This document shows positions 8,894-20,582 of a stretch of DNA of 64,000 nucleotides, piece after piece. The notes under the pieces were generated by a model. It was not told the DNA's origin. It was given only the letters and a program-made list of their open reading frames with translations, and searched no databases. The DNA comes from Ciceribacter lividus (lineage in GTDB: Bacteria; Pseudomonadota; Alphaproteobacteria; Rhizobiales; Rhizobiaceae), in contig NZ_QPIX01000001.1 of assembly GCF_003337715.1 (NCBI RefSeq), positions 612,682 to 676,681 of the forward strand, given 5' to 3'. A program made the translations under genes and the position numbers. How positions within the stretch are numbered: the first letter of the stretch is position 1; each line of letters starts with the position of its first letter.

Positions 8894-9287
8894 GGAAGAA
8901 GGGCCGCGGTGAACGCCGAAAGCGGTTGCGGCAGGTCGTCGAGGGAGAACCAGCCGATTTCGGCGATCTTGTCCGGCTCGGTCAGTTGCGCCTCTCCCTG
9001 CACATCGCTCGTCCGGTAGAGCAGGGAAATCCAGTGCTGGCGGTCGGCGTCGATGATCTGCTCCGTCGCACAGACGAATTCGATCGCGCCGACCGAGAGG
9101 CCGGTTTCCTCTTCGGCCTCGCGCTTTGCTGCCTGTTCGGCGGGCTCGAGGTGGTCGACCTTGCCGCCGACGATGTTCCAGAAACCGGCTTCCGGCGCCT
9201 TCAGACGGCGGGCGAGCAGGAGTTTGCCGTCGCGCAGGATTGCGAGCCCGACGCCGACGCCCGGGAAATTGACGCCGGGAAGACCCA

Positions 9288-9288
<1 letters not shown>
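8881..9288 (-). CDS. NUDIX hydrolase
   Basis: A 135-residue Nudix protein. The Nudix box runs from G42 to L64 and matches Gx5Ex7REUxEExGU (GGKVDHLEP..., then REAEEETGL). Family members hydrolyse nucleoside diphosphates linked to another moiety; the N-terminal half VGVGLAILRDGKLLLARRLK resembles ADP-ribose or dinucleotide-cleaving types, but substrate cannot be decided. Its ATG overlaps the stop codon of the upstream DEAD-box helicase (TGATG on the minus strand at 9286-9290), so it is probably translated from the helicase mRNA. Confidence 0.93.
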
Positions 9289-10772
<1,484 letters not shown>

Positions 10773-10920
10773 TGGGGGATCTGTTTCTGTTCCGGTTCTT
10801 GCGAACACAATTCGAACGCCTGCGAAGCGCCGGCGTCAACGTAAGCGCGGGATAGTGCTAAAATCCCCGAAAGTCAAGAAAACTGGACGATCTGTCGTAA
10901 CAAAGGGTGAATGTAATCGT

Positions 10921-11550
10921 TCAACTGCCGCGATGCGACACCATTACTGCCGCACCGGCCGTGGCAAGCACGCTTCCGGCCGCACGATTGACCGCCTTTA
11001 CTATGCGCGGCGTCGTCAACAGCCGACGCGCCCGGTGTGCAAGCCAGACATGCCCGCCGACCACCACGACCTCGACGGCGACGATTGCTGTGGCGAGTGA
11101 AAGATAGTCCGCCGGGCGGAAGTCCGCGTCGACGAAATTCGGCAGCAGGGCGAGATAGAAGAGCGGCATTTTCGGATTGCCGAGATTGAGCGCGACGGCC
11201 GTCAGGCAGACGGCCACGAGGTCGCGCCGGTGTTCGAGCGGCCGCGCCTGCGGCAGAACAGGCTCGCTGGTCCACAAGCGGATGCCCATGTAGACGAGAT
11301 AGGCCGCCCCGACGTAGCGCACGGCCGTCATCAAGAGCCCCATCTCGCCCGCGATCATCGAAAGGCCGAAGGCTGCGAGCGCAAGATAGATCAGGATGCC
11401 GATCAAGGTGCCGATCCCGTAGGCGATGCCGGAGGCGGGGCCGGCGGAGACCGTTCGCGCCATGATTGTCATGTTGTCGGGGCCGGGGCTTGCGGCAAAG
11501 ACGAAGAAAGCGGCGGCAAAAGCCAGAAGGGTGGTCGTCTCCACGCGCAT
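10921..11550 (-). CDS. LysE/RhtB family exporter
   Basis: A 209-residue integral membrane exporter of the LysE/RhtB superfamily with about six hydrophobic segments. The diagnostic N-terminal loop ASPGPDNMTIMARTVSAGPA begins at about residue 20, and the later segment ALNLGNPKMPLFYLALLPNF contains the usual NPK. Members export amino acids or related metabolites; the substrate here is unknown. The gene stands alone, upstream of the helicase in the same orientation but separated by about 150 bases. Confidence 0.9.
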   Translation of the reverse strand: MRVETTTLLAFAAAFFVFAASPGPDNMTIMARTVSAGPASGIAYGIGTLIGILIYLALAAFGLSMIAGEMGLLMTAVRYVGAAYLVYMGIRLWTSEPVLPQARPLEHRRDLVAVCLTAVALNLGNPKMPLFYLALLPNFVDADFRPADYLSLATAIVAVEVVVVGGHVWLAHRARRLLTTPRIVKAVNRAAGSVLATAGAAVMVSHRGS

Positions 11551-11602
11551 GTCCCTCTCGTCTTGGTGTTCGGGATATACTTTAGCGTGTGAAGGTTTCG
11601 CG

Positions 11603-12892
11603 TCAATCGATCAGCGTGGAAAGCTTCAGCCCGGCATTGACGAAATGCATCGGGTCGATCGGCGCCCCGTTGCGGCGGACTTCGTAGTGGAGGTGGGGGC
11701 CGGTGGAGCGGCCGGTGCTTCCGGATTGTCCGATGACCTCTCCGGGCGTGATCTCGTCGCCGACCTTGACGAGAATGCGCGACATGTGTCCGTAACGGGT
11801 GGTGAAGCCCATGCCGTGGTCGATCTCGACCATGTTGCCGTAACCGCCGACGGGGCCTGCCGTGATCACCTTGCCGCGGCCGGAGGCGCGGATTTCACCC
11901 CCCACAGGGGAGCGGAAGTCGATACCCGCATGGAGTGCCAGCCGGCCGAGGAAGGGATCGCGGCGATTGCCGAACCCGCTCGTGATGTCGCGGCCGGGCG
12001 CCGGATTGCCGAAGGGAAGGTCGGTCGCGGTCTCCCGGGCGGTCTCGAGGCGGGCGAGCGCGTTGTCGAGGCCGTTCAGCGAGGCTTCGAAAGACGTGGC
12101 GGGCTGCGGCGCAAGATAGGGGCCGCCGATGGCATCGGCTGCAGCAGCGGGCGTTTCGGTTTGCACTGCCACGCCGTTGCGCGCGAGGATGGTCTCGATC
12201 TTGTCGGCCGTTTCGACGGCGCCGTCGGTGAGGTCGCGAATGCGGTCGAACTGTTCCTGTTCGATATCCTTCAGCGAGATCGTCACCCGCGAAAAGATGC
12301 GGTCAGTGCGGTCGGCGACCGATTCGCCGGCTGGGGCGTAGCCGAGCGCTGCGACCTCCGTTCCCTGCGGTTCCGCGGCAGGTTTGCCGAGCAGGCTCTC
12401 GATTGCCTTGATCCCGCCGGTGAGGCTGGCCTGCTTTGCGCCGTCCGCCGGCCGTACCGATGGCACGGGCGCCCCCGTGTCGAGGCCGGATTGTTCCGCC
12501 CGGTCGAGCAGAGCACCAAGCCGTCCGTGGCGGGAAGAAAGCGCCATCTGCTGTTCGAGCAGCTTTTCGACCTTTTCTTCGACCACCTGCTGGTCGAGGA
12601 GCTGCCGCGACGTCACGCGGTCGACCTGCGCGCGCAGCGCGGCGATGCGGTCTTCGTAGACATGCTGCATGCGCGCCTGCCGCGCCATGGAGGCGCCGAT
12701 CAGATTGTCGCGCATGACGAGGTAGGTGGTGGCGCCGAGATAGCCGATCGCCATGACGCCGCAGAAACAGAAGGCGAGTGCCGCCATCCACGGACGAACC
12801 GTCATGTGGCGGATCTTGTCGCCGCTTGCGAGAATGATGACGTGCTGGGTCCGGCGCTTTCCGAAGACGTGATGGCCTGCTCTTGCGGTCAC
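11603..12892 (-). CDS. M23-family metallopeptidase with coiled coil (LytM-type)
   Basis: A 429-residue envelope protein. A transmembrane anchor near residues 33-60 (MAALAFCFCGVMAIGYLGAT) is followed by a long helical, probably coiled-coil stalk (about 75-300), then an M23 peptidase domain. The zinc-site pattern is present: HAGIDF supplies the first His and Asp, and HLHYE near the end supplies the HxH pair; YGNMVEIDHGMGFTTRYGHM is also typical. The domain is expected to be an active DD-endopeptidase acting on peptidoglycan, in cell separation or wall remodelling. GTG 12892 has GAGGA about six bases upstream; a later ATG would still keep the anchor. Confidence 0.9.
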   Translation of the reverse strand: MTARAGHHVFGKRRTQHVIILASGDKIRHMTVRPWMAALAFCFCGVMAIGYLGATTYLVMRDNLIGASMARQARMQHVYEDRIAALRAQVDRVTSRQLLDQQVVEEKVEKLLEQQMALSSRHGRLGALLDRAEQSGLDTGAPVPSVRPADGAKQASLTGGIKAIESLLGKPAAEPQGTEVAALGYAPAGESVADRTDRIFSRVTISLKDIEQEQFDRIRDLTDGAVETADKIETILARNGVAVQTETPAAAADAIGGPYLAPQPATSFEASLNGLDNALARLETARETATDLPFGNPAPGRDITSGFGNRRDPFLGRLALHAGIDFRSPVGGEIRASGRGKVITAGPVGGYGNMVEIDHGMGFTTRYGHMSRILVKVGDEITPGEVIGQSGSTGRSTGPHLHYEVRRNGAPIDPMHFVNAGLKLSTLID

Positions 12893-13052
12893 GGGCTTTC
12901 CTCAACTTGGCCGGGCGAACTCCGCGCAAGCCATTCCTTCTCGCGACGGGAGAGCTGGAGCTTTTTCGGCTCCCGCTGGCTCGTCGCAATTAGACATTGT
13001 TAAGGTTAACAAAGGTTTGAGTTCGGTGGTCGCGGGAGGTGACCGACGGGCG

Positions 13053-13880
13053 TCAACCGCTGCTTGTCGAGGTGAGCGAGCGATAGAAGGAAGGCGTCAG
13101 TCCGGCTTCGGCGCGGGCGAGATCGTTGAAGGGCGCCTTGAGCGCACCGCGGAAGTTCACGCGCACCAGGTCCTGGAAGGTCCGTGCGGGGTCTTTCCGT
13201 TCCCGTGCGCAGAGGAAACGGAACCATTTGGCGCCGATCGCCACATGACCCTTCTCGTCCTCGTAGATGACCTTCAGCACTTCGGCGCTCTCGACATCAC
13301 CGGTTTCGCGCATCTTTTCCTGGAGCGAGGGGGTGACGTCCAGCCCGCGGGCCTCGAGGATGAGCGGAACTACGGCGAGCCTCGCCGTCAGGTCGTTGCG
13401 GGTTGAATGCGCCGCCTGCCAGAGGCCGTCATGGGCCGGCATGTCGCCGTAGTCGGCACCGAGCGCGCGCAGACGCTCGCGCACCATGCCGAAATGCTTG
13501 GCCTCCTCGAAGGCGACCTGCATCCAGCCGTCGAAGAAGGAATGCGGGACCGGCTCGGTGGCGAATCGCGCGACGATGTCGAGGGCGAGATCGACAGCGT
13601 TGAGCTCGATATGGGCGAGGGCGTGCAGGAGGGCTATGCGGCCGGGGAGTGTGTGCAGCGAGCGCTTCTCGACCGCCTTGGGCGGCACGAGCTCCGGCCG
13701 TGAGGGACGACCGGGGCGCTCTGGAAGTTCCGGATCGAGCGGCGAGCGCAGCGAGAGCCTGCGGGCATGCCAGCGGCGGGCGGTCGCCTGTGCGAGCGCC
13801 GTCTTGCGGTCGAGATCGCTCGCGCTGATCGCCAGCGTCGCCCCGGCGCGTAGCGACCGGATCTCGTCGTATTCGTCCAT
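13053..13880 (-). CDS. DUF455 ferritin-like protein
   Basis: A 275-residue protein of the DUF455 family, whose fold is a ferritin-like four-helix bundle. Candidate metal ligands are visible in HALAHIELNAVDLALD (about 86-101), AFEEAKHFGMV (about 122-132) and YEDEKGHVAIG (about 208-218): the E/ExxH pairs expected for a di-iron or di-manganese site. The biochemical role is not established. It begins two bases after the bcp stop codon, so the pair is almost certainly one transcript; co-occurrence with a peroxiredoxin would fit an oxidative or metal-homeostasis job, which is inference. Confidence 0.9.
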   Translation of the reverse strand: MDEYDEIRSLRAGATLAISASDLDRKTALAQATARRWHARRLSLRSPLDPELPERPGRPSRPELVPPKAVEKRSLHTLPGRIALLHALAHIELNAVDLALDIVARFATEPVPHSFFDGWMQVAFEEAKHFGMVRERLRALGADYGDMPAHDGLWQAAHSTRNDLTARLAVVPLILEARGLDVTPSLQEKMRETGDVESAEVLKVIYEDEKGHVAIGAKWFRFLCARERKDPARTFQDLVRVNFRGALKAPFNDLARAEAGLTPSFYRSLTSTSSG

Positions 13881-13881
13881 C

Positions 13882-14358
13882 TCAAATGTCCCCGAGCCCG
13901 GCGACGGCGTCGAGCACCTCTTGGGCGTGGCCTTTGACCTTCACCTTGTCCCAGATATTGACGATATGGCCGTCGGGACCGATCAGGAACGTCGTGCGGA
14001 CGACGCCCAGGAAGGTGCGGCCATACATGCTCTTTTCCCGCCAGACGCCGTAATCCGTCATCACTTTCGCGTCTTCGTCGGAGGCGAGGATGACCGTCAG
14101 CCCGTGCTTGGCGATGAACTTGTCGTGGCTCTTCACCGGGTCGGCGGACATGCCGATCACGACGGCGCCCTTCTTCTCGAACTCGGGAGCGAGCGCGGTG
14201 AAATCGATCGCCTCGGCGGTGCAGCCGGTCGTGTTGTCCTTCGGATAGAAGTAGAGAACCACCGGGCGCCCGGCGAATTCCTTCAGTGACACGGTCCCTC
14301 CGCCGTCACGGGGAAGCTCGAAATCGGGCGCCAAGTCTCCGGGTGCCAATTCTGCCAT
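13882..14358 (-). CDS. bcp: Thioredoxin-dependent peroxiredoxin (Bcp/PrxQ)
   Basis: A 158-residue peroxiredoxin of the Bcp/PrxQ group that reduces hydroperoxides in the cytosol. The peroxidatic cysteine is C46 in YPKDNTTGCTAEAIDF. In E. coli Bcp a resolving cysteine sits five residues later; here that position (51) is isoleucine and no other cysteine is present, so it should work as a 1-Cys enzyme resolved by an external thiol. Other family marks are VVIGMSADPVKSHDKFI and RTTFLIGPDGHI. First gene of a pair with the DUF455 protein; divergent from the AsmA-like gene. Confidence 0.93.
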   Translation of the reverse strand: MAELAPGDLAPDFELPRDGGGTVSLKEFAGRPVVLYFYPKDNTTGCTAEAIDFTALAPEFEKKGAVVIGMSADPVKSHDKFIAKHGLTVILASDEDAKVMTDYGVWREKSMYGRTFLGVVRTTFLIGPDGHIVNIWDKVKVKGHAQEVLDAVAGLGDI

Positions 14359-14481
14359 GGGATAACCTTTCTTTTGCCCGTTTTGTGGATGAAATACGCG
14401 ACCATCGATATATAGTCCGCACGGCGGCAGTCCAACATCGGATTGCGTCGGGAGCGGGCAAACGGAGACAGTCGCCAGCAC

Positions 14482-17400
14482 ATGGGAGAAATCCGCGGCG
14501 AAAAGGTAAGGTTCAGCAAGAAAGACATCGTTCCCTTGCACGACCTGCCGTCTGCGCGCGCCGAGGATCCGCTGATCGTGCATTGTCCGCCACGATCCAC
14601 ATGGCTGGGCCGGGTCGCGCGCTTCACATTCGGTCTGTTCCTGCTCTCCGCCGTCCTGTGCGGCGGGTTTTTCGTCGTGATCGAAAGCGGGGCGCTCGAC
14701 GCTACCTTCGCGGACGGTGCACAGAGAGTTCTGAACAATGCGCTCGCTCCGCAATATCGTGCGGAGATTTCGGGCACGGCGGTGCGCTTCTCCAGGGAGT
14801 GGAAGCTTGCCGTCGAGGCGCGGGACGTCTTCGTACACCGCGAGAGCGACGGGCTTGTTGCGGCGGAGACGGAGGCAGTCCGTCTCGTGGTCGATCCGAT
14901 CGCCCTGCTTTCCGGCCGGTTCTCGGTGAGCGAGATCGAGGCGGACGGCGTATCGGTCGACGAATCGCTTTTCTCTTCCGGGCCGCCGCTCGACTTTACC
15001 AAGGTCAGGATCGATGCCGTCCCGACGCTGCTCGAGGCGGCGTTCACGCAGCTCGACCTGATGCAGGGATTCATTTCGAAGGGCGGCCTCGATCGCATGC
15101 GCCTCGACGGCCTCGAGATCGCGATGGGCAAGGCGCGCACGCGGCCCGTCCTGCTTTCGGTCCGCAACCTTGTGATGGAGCGCGGCGTTGACGCTTCGCT
15201 GACGATTGCCGGAACGCTGGCGATCAACGGCTACGACAGCCAGATCTCGGCAAAGGCGACGAACGCCGACGGGCTCACGCGCTCGTTCAGCGCGTGGATC
15301 GGCGACGTGCGCCTCACGCCGTTCCTGCTCCGGCGTGATTCGCGCGGCGATCCTCGCCAAGGATATGACGGCTTCGCGGAGGTGACCATATCCGCCCGGC
15401 GTGGAAGCGCGACGGAGAAGCCGGCCGTTTCGATGATCGCGCAGACCCGTGGCGGCACGCTCTACCAGGACGGCAACCCGCAGGAAGTGACGCGCGGCAC
15501 GCTCAATTTCGCCTATGATTTTTCGAAGGACACGATCGAAGTCGCGTCCTCAAGGGTCGATTTCGGGCCGATGATCATGCCGATCTCCGGCGGATTGATC
15601 GACCTCGACCGCCTGCCCGGAAACGAAGCGGCCGGTCCGGGCATCGGTATCGACCTGCTCGTCGACCAGGGCCTCGCCAGCGTGCCGGCGGCCGGGGAGC
15701 AGCCTTTTCCCTTCTCGTTCAAGATCTTCGGACGCTTCCTCTACGACAGCGCTGAACTGCAACTCGACACTTTGAGCGTCTCGACCCCGATGGGGCAGAT
15801 GACCGGGTCGATGAGGGTGCGCTTTTTCGAGGGCGAGGGGCCGGAAGTCAGCTTCGGCGCACGGTTCGCGAACATGCAGACGACCGTCGTCAAGCAGCTC
15901 TGGCCGTACTGGATTGCCGACAAGCCGCGTCGATGGGTGCTTGCCAACATTTTCGGCGGAACGGTGACCGAAGGGTCGGTGCAGGTCTTCATTCCGAAGG
16001 GCCGCATGTCGGTGGAACCGCGGCCGCTCCACCTCGACGAGAACGAGCTCAGGATCAGTTTCGACGTCGTCAACGCCCGAATGAACGTCACCGGGGATAT
16101 TCCGCCGCTGCGCGACACGGACGCCCATTTCGAGCTCGCCGGGCCGAAGGTGACGACGACCATCAAGACGGCGACCTCGTACTTCCCCTCAGGCCGCAGC
16201 GTGAAGGTCGAGAGCGGCGAACTGGTTCTCGGCGAGATCTACACCAAGCCGCTGATGGCGGACCTCAAGATCGCCGTCGCCGGCAGCGCGGACTCCGTTG
16301 CCGAACTGGTCTCCTTCCGGCCGATCAACGCCCTGAAGCGCGTCGGTTTCGAGGCCGCCGATTTCAAGGGAACGGTCAAGGGAACGGCCGAGGTGCGCCT
16401 CGGCCTGATATCCGAGCAGAACCCGCCTGAACCGGTGTGGAAGGCGCATCTCGATCTTGCCGACGTCGATCTCGCGAAGCCTTTTTCCGGGCGGAAGATC
16501 GACAATCTGAACGCGGCTCTCGACGTCGATCCGAAGGCGGCGCGGCTGAAGGGCAAGGCCGACATCGACGGCATCTCGATGGAGCTCGCCGTTTCCGAGC
16601 CGGTCGGGGAGGACCCGCAGTTCCATCGTGAGCGCCAGGTCAAGGTGGTGCTCGATGGTGGCAATATCGGCCGTTTCGCTCCGGGGCTCGAGCGCATCAT
16701 CGGCGGATCGGTGACCGTACAATTGGATCGCCTCGACGAAAAGCGGCAGGCGGTGACCGCAGACCTTACGCGCGCAGTACTGACCGTTCCGTGGCTCGGC
16801 TGGACCAAGGGCGCGGGAATTGCCGCCAAGGCGAAGCTGGAGGTGACGGAGGGCGAAAAGCAGTCTGCAATCGACAAGTTCGTCCTCGACGGCGACGGGT
16901 TTGGGCTCCGCGGTTCGATGGTCGTCGACAAGAACGGGCTCGTTTCCGCCGATCTTGCGCGCGTCAGGCTGTCGCCGAGCGACGATTACTCGGTCGTGGT
17001 CCGCCAGGCCAAGGGCGGCTACCAGGTTGCGGTCAACGGCAAGTCGGCGGATGTCCGCTCGCTGCTCGACCGGATGAAATCGCCGGGGAAAGATGAAGAC
17101 GGCGATGCCGGTTCGGACCCGAACGTCAGTGTCGACGCCCGACTCGACCGCATGGTCGGCTTTGGCGACGAGGCTCTGTCGAACGTGACGCTCGACTACG
17201 CCTCGCGCAGCGGCAAGCTCTCCGGGCTCGACTTTTCGGCCGTGACGGCAAACGGCCAGGCCATCGTCGGGCAGATGCGCAGGTCATCGGGACTCGGCGA
17301 GGTTTCGGTGACGAGCGGAGACGCCGGCGCCGTCGCCCGCTTCGCCAATCTCTACAGCCGCATGAACGGCGGACTGCTGAACCTGAAGATGAAGGAGAAT

Positions 17401-17892
17401 GAGAACGGCATCTGGAACGGTTCCGTCGATCTTCGCAATTTCAGCCTCGACAACGAACAGCGCCTGCAGTCGATCGTCTCGACGCCTGCGGGCGCCGACG
17501 GGCGAAGCCTCAACAAGGCCGTCAAGCGGGACATTGACGTCAGTTCCGCACGCTTCCAGCGTGGCTTCGCCCGGTTGATCTACAGCAACGAGACACTGCG
17601 GATCGAAAACGGCGTCGTGCGCGGTGAGCAGGTCGGCGCGACCTTCCAGGGGCTCGTGCGCGACAGTCAGGGGCGGATCGACCTTACCGGCACCTTCATG
17701 CCGGCCTACGGGCTGAACCGCCTCTTCGCGGAGTTGCCGGTGATCGGGATCCTGCTCGGCAACGGCCGCGACCGCGGCCTTCTCGGCATCACCTTCAAGC
17801 TCACGGGCGCCACAGAGCAGCCGAAGCTGGTCGTCAATCCGCTGTCGATCATCGCGCCAGGCGTCTTCCGGCAGATCTTCGAATTCCGGTAA
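14482..17892 (+). CDS. Large AsmA-like / DUF3971 envelope protein (YhdP-type)
   Basis: A protein of about 1,136 residues with one N-terminal transmembrane helix (about 45-67, RFTFGLFLLSAVLCGGFFVV) and a very long beta-rich periplasmic region. Repeated patterns such as VEARDVFVHRES..., PRRWVLANIFGGTVTEGSVQ and the C-terminal GRIDLTGTFMPAYGLNRLFA with GLLGITFKLTGATEQPKLVV are typical of DUF3971 plus AsmA-like C-terminal domains. Relatives (YhdP, TamB, AsmA) form hydrophobic grooves that carry lipids between inner and outer membranes. The start is uncertain: ATG 14482 is used, TTG/ATG codons slightly up- or downstream are possible. Followed by a strong hairpin shared with the convergent tyrS gene. 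Confidence 0.88.
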   Translation: MGEIRGEKVRFSKKDIVPLHDLPSARAEDPLIVHCPPRSTWLGRVARFTFGLFLLSAVLCGGFFVVIESGALDATFADGAQRVLNNALAPQYRAEISGTAVRFSREWKLAVEARDVFVHRESDGLVAAETEAVRLVVDPIALLSGRFSVSEIEADGVSVDESLFSSGPPLDFTKVRIDAVPTLLEAAFTQLDLMQGFISKGGLDRMRLDGLEIAMGKARTRPVLLSVRNLVMERGVDASLTIAGTLAINGYDSQISAKATNADGLTRSFSAWIGDVRLTPFLLRRDSRGDPRQGYDGFAEVTISARRGSATEKPAVSMIAQTRGGTLYQDGNPQEVTRGTLNFAYDFSKDTIEVASSRVDFGPMIMPISGGLIDLDRLPGNEAAGPGIGIDLLVDQGLASVPAAGEQPFPFSFKIFGRFLYDSAELQLDTLSVSTPMGQMTGSMRVRFFEGEGPEVSFGARFANMQTTVVKQLWPYWIADKPRRWVLANIFGGTVTEGSVQVFIPKGRMSVEPRPLHLDENELRISFDVVNARMNVTGDIPPLRDTDAHFELAGPKVTTTIKTATSYFPSGRSVKVESGELVLGEIYTKPLMADLKIAVAGSADSVAELVSFRPINALKRVGFEAADFKGTVKGTAEVRLGLISEQNPPEPVWKAHLDLADVDLAKPFSGRKIDNLNAALDVDPKAARLKGKADIDGISMELAVSEPVGEDPQFHRERQVKVVLDGGNIGRFAPGLERIIGGSVTVQLDRLDEKRQAVTADLTRAVLTVPWLGWTKGAGIAAKAKLEVTEGEKQSAIDKFVLDGDGFGLRGSMVVDKNGLVSADLARVRLSPSDDYSVVVRQAKGGYQVAVNGKSADVRSLLDRMKSPGKDEDGDAGSDPNVSVDARLDRMVGFGDEALSNVTLDYASRSGKLSGLDFSAVTANGQAIVGQMRRSSGLGEVSVTSGDAGAVARFANLYSRMNGGLLNLKMKENENGIWNGSVDLRNFSLDNEQRLQSIVSTPAGADGRSLNKAVKRDIDVSSARFQRGFARLIYSNETLRIENGVVRGEQVGATFQGLVRDSQGRIDLTGTFMPAYGLNRLFAELPVIGILLGNGRDRGLLGITFKLTGATEQPKLVVNPLSIIAPGVFRQIFEFR

Positions 17893-17898
17893 AAGAGA

Positions 17899-17923
17899 AA
17901 GCCGGCGCGTCAGGCGCCGGCTT
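17899..17923. terminator. Bidirectional terminator hairpin between AsmA-like gene and tyrS
   Basis: A perfect 10-bp stem (AAGCCGGCGC at 17899-17908 with GCGCCGGCTT at 17914-17923) and a five-base loop lie in the 57-base gap between two convergent genes. The A and T ends give a short U tract in either direction. Confidence 0.75.
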
Positions 17924-17949
17924 GCGTGTTCGATCGGAATGATGCCGGA

Positions 17950-19203
17950 TCAGGCCGGGCGCACCAGAATATGCTTCTTCTTGCCGAGCGAGAGCTTGAT
18001 CACGCCGTCCGTCGTGACCTCGCCTGTGCCGACGGCCGTGCGTTCGTCGGCGACCGCCTTGTCGTTGATGCGGACTGCGCCGCCCTGGACGTGGCGGCGC
18101 GCTTCGCCGTTGGAGGCGGCAAGACCCGCCCGGACCATCAGGTTGAGCAGGCCGACGCCGGCCTCGAGTTCGCCGGTCGGCACTTCGATCGACGGCAGGT
18201 TGTCGGCGATCGCGCCTTCCTCGAAGGTCTTGCGGGCGGTCTCGGCGGCCTCTTCGGCTGCGGCGCGGCCATGCAGGATCGCGGTGATCTCGGTCGCGAG
18301 GATCTTCTTCACCTCGTTGATTTCCGAGCCGGCAAGGGTCGACAGGCGCCCGACCTCGCTCATCGGCAAGGTGGTGTAAAGCTTCAGGAAGCGCGGCACG
18401 TCCGCATCCTCGGTGTTGCGCCAGTACTGCCAGAAGTCGTAGGCCGACAGCATGTCCGCGTTGAGCCAGACGGCGCCCGTCGCCGACTTGCCCATCTTTG
18501 CACCGGAAGAAGTGGTGAGTAGCGGCGAGGTCAATGCATAGAGCTGCGGCGTGCCCATGCGGTGGCCGAGATCGATGCCGTTGATGATGTTGCCCCACTG
18601 GTCGGAGCCGCCCATCTGCAGCCGGCAGCCGTAGCGCTTGGCAAGTTCGACGAAGTCGTAGGCCTGCAGGATCATGTAATTGAATTCGAGGAAGGACAGC
18701 GAGTGTTCGCGCTCGAGCCGCGTCTTGACGCTGTCGAAGGACAGCATGCGGTTGACCGAGAAGTAGCGGCCGACGTCGCGGAGGAACTCGAGATAGTTGA
18801 TCGAACGCAGCCAGTCGGCGTTGTTGATCATCAGCGCGTCCTTCGGGCCGTCGCCGTAGTTCAGGTAATTCGAGAAGACCTTCTTGATCGAGGCGATGTT
18901 GTTCTCGATCGTTTCGATGGTCATGAGCTGCCGCGCCTCGTCCTTGAATGAGGGGTCGCCGACCATGCCGGTGCCGCCGCCCATCAGGGAGATCGCGCGG
19001 TGGCCGGTTGCCTGGAACCAGTGCAGCATCATGATCTGGATCAGCGAGCCGGCATGCAGCGAGGGCGCCGTCGGGTCGAAGCCGATATAGGCGGTCACGG
19101 TTTCCTTCGTCAGCAGATCGTCGAGGTCGGATTCATCGGAAATCTGATGAATGAAGCCGCGCTCTTGCATCGTGTGGAGGAAATCGGACTTGAACTTCTT
19201 CAT
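17950..19203 (-). CDS. tyrS: Tyrosyl-tRNA synthetase
   Basis: A 417-residue class I aminoacyl-tRNA synthetase that charges tRNA-Tyr. The ATP-binding HIGH-type signature appears as HAGS (50-53) within [16 protein letters not shown], the tyrosine site as [10 protein letters not shown], and the KMSKS loop as KMGKS in [11 protein letters not shown] (about residue 230). A C-terminal S4-like RNA-binding part ends with [14 protein letters not shown]. Length is normal for the bacterial TyrRS family. It is divergent from anmK across 124 bases. Confidence 0.97.
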   Translation of the reverse strand: MKKFKSDFLHTMQERGFIHQISDESDLDDLLTKETVTAYIGFDPTAPSLHAGSLIQIMMLHWFQATGHRAISLMGGGTGMVGDPSFKDEARQLMTIETIENNIASIKKVFSNYLNYGDGPKDALMINNADWLRSINYLEFLRDVGRYFSVNRMLSFDSVKTRLEREHSLSFLEFNYMILQAYDFVELAKRYGCRLQMGGSDQWGNIINGIDLGHRMGTPQLYALTSPLLTTSSGAKMGKSATGAVWLNADMLSAYDFWQYWRNTEDADVPRFLKLYTTLPMSEVGRLSTLAGSEINEVKKILATEITAILHGRAAAEEAAETARKTFEEGAIADNLPSIEVPTGELEAGVGLLNLMVRAGLAASNGEARRHVQGGAVRINDKAVADERTAVGTGEVTTDGVIKLSLGKKKHILVRPA

Positions 19204-19327
19204 GACGACTGGGCTTTCTGGAAAACGGAATGCGGGAGTGGCGGCGCTTTAGCATTGTTTTTTGAAATGTGCACCTGTTTCGGTCATGAATGTTGGGGTG
19301 TGACCACGCGAGTCGGCAGGGCAGACC

Positions 19328-20473
19328 ATGGCAGAAATCTTCACCGCGATCGGACTGATGAGCGGCACGTCGATGGACGGGATCGATGTCGCGATGCTGG
19401 AAACCGATGGCGAGGGCATGGTCGTACGACGGCAGAACCTTTCCGTCCCCTACGACCCAGCCTTTCGCGATCGTCTGAAGCACGGTCTCGAGGACGCCAA
19501 GGCAATCATGAAACGCGACGAACGGCCGGGAAGCCTTGCCGGTCTCGAGCGTGACCTGACGTTACGGCATGCCGATGCCGTCCGAGCCTTCCTGAGTGAA
19601 AACAATATTTTGCCTGATGGTATTGATGTCGTCGGCTTCCACGGACAGACGGTCCTGCATCGCCCCGACGAGGCGCTGACGGTACAGATCGGCGATGGTG
19701 CGCTGCTGTCGCGGGAGATCGGCATTCCTGTCGTCTACGACATGCGGGCGAACGACATGGCGCATGGCGGGCAGGGCGCGCCGCTCGTTCCCGTCTATCA
19801 CGCGGCACTCACCCGCAATCTCGACAATCCGCGCTGGCCGGTCTGTTTCGTCAATATCGGCGGCATCTCCAATCTCACCTGTGTCGGCGCCGATGGCGCG
19901 ATCGTCGCCTTCGACAGCGGGCCCGGCAATACGCTGATCGATCAGTGGGTGGAGGCCCAAGCCGGCATTCCCTTCGACCAGGGCGGGCGGATCGCGAGCG
20001 AAGGCCGGGTGCTGCCTGCGCTTGCAGACCGCTATCTCGCCAGTCCGTTCTTTACGGACGAGAAACGCCGGTCGCTCGACCGAAACGACTTCCTGCCGCC
20101 GGAGGGCGGCGATGCAGAGCTTTCCGATGGCGCGCGCACGCTCGCCTACGTCACGGCGGCGGCGATCTTCAGGTCGGCCGGTCATCTCGAGGAGATGCCG
20201 AAGACGTTCGTGATCTGCGGTGGTGGTCGCCATAACGACACCATCATGGGCGATCTCAGGAACGAAGCAGAACGGATCGGCGCGGTCTTGCTGACGGCCG
20301 AGCAGGCGGGTTTCGACGGTGATGCGATGGAGGCGGAGGCCTGGGCCTATCTGGCCGTGCGCTCGCTGAAGGGCCTGCCTTTGACCTTTCCGGGGACAAC
20401 CGGTGTGGAAAAACCGGTCACGGGCGGTATTGTTGCAGTCTTCGACGCGATCGGGCCTTGCTCTCAACATTAA
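19328..20473 (+). CDS. anmK: Anhydro-N-acetylmuramic acid kinase
   Basis: A 381-residue sugar kinase of the ASKHA fold that opens and phosphorylates 1,6-anhydro-MurNAc in peptidoglycan recycling, giving MurNAc 6-phosphate. The signature GTSMDGID is at 13-20; other conserved pieces are [57 protein letters not shown] and the C-terminal ICGGGRHN. The order tyrS-anmK divergent pair is common in alphaproteobacteria as far as I recall. Stop codon precedes a 109-base gap before the GGDEF gene. Confidence 0.95.
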   Translation: MAEIFTAIGLMSGTSMDGIDVAMLETDGEGMVVRRQNLSVPYDPAFRDRLKHGLEDAKAIMKRDERPGSLAGLERDLTLRHADAVRAFLSENNILPDGIDVVGFHGQTVLHRPDEALTVQIGDGALLSREIGIPVVYDMRANDMAHGGQGAPLVPVYHAALTRNLDNPRWPVCFVNIGGISNLTCVGADGAIVAFDSGPGNTLIDQWVEAQAGIPFDQGGRIASEGRVLPALADRYLASPFFTDEKRRSLDRNDFLPPEGGDAELSDGARTLAYVTAAAIFRSAGHLEEMPKTFVICGGGRHNDTIMGDLRNEAERIGAVLLTAEQAGFDGDAMEAEAWAYLAVRSLKGLPLTFPGTTGVEKPVTGGIVAVFDAIGPCSQH

Positions 20474-20582
20474 TCCTTTGTTTTATGGCTTACGCATATA
20501 GTATCTTAGATTGCGCACAGTAGCGCATTCTTGTTATGCGTGTAGTTGCCGTGAATGGCCCGGGGGAGTGGTTGTTAGCAGA

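Noticed and set aside
13000-13020. CtrA-type site (TTAACC-like) before the M23 peptidase gene
   Set aside because: The sequence GTTAAGGTTAAC has the halves only two bases apart instead of the seven-base spacing of TTAA-N7-TTAA; it may be chance.
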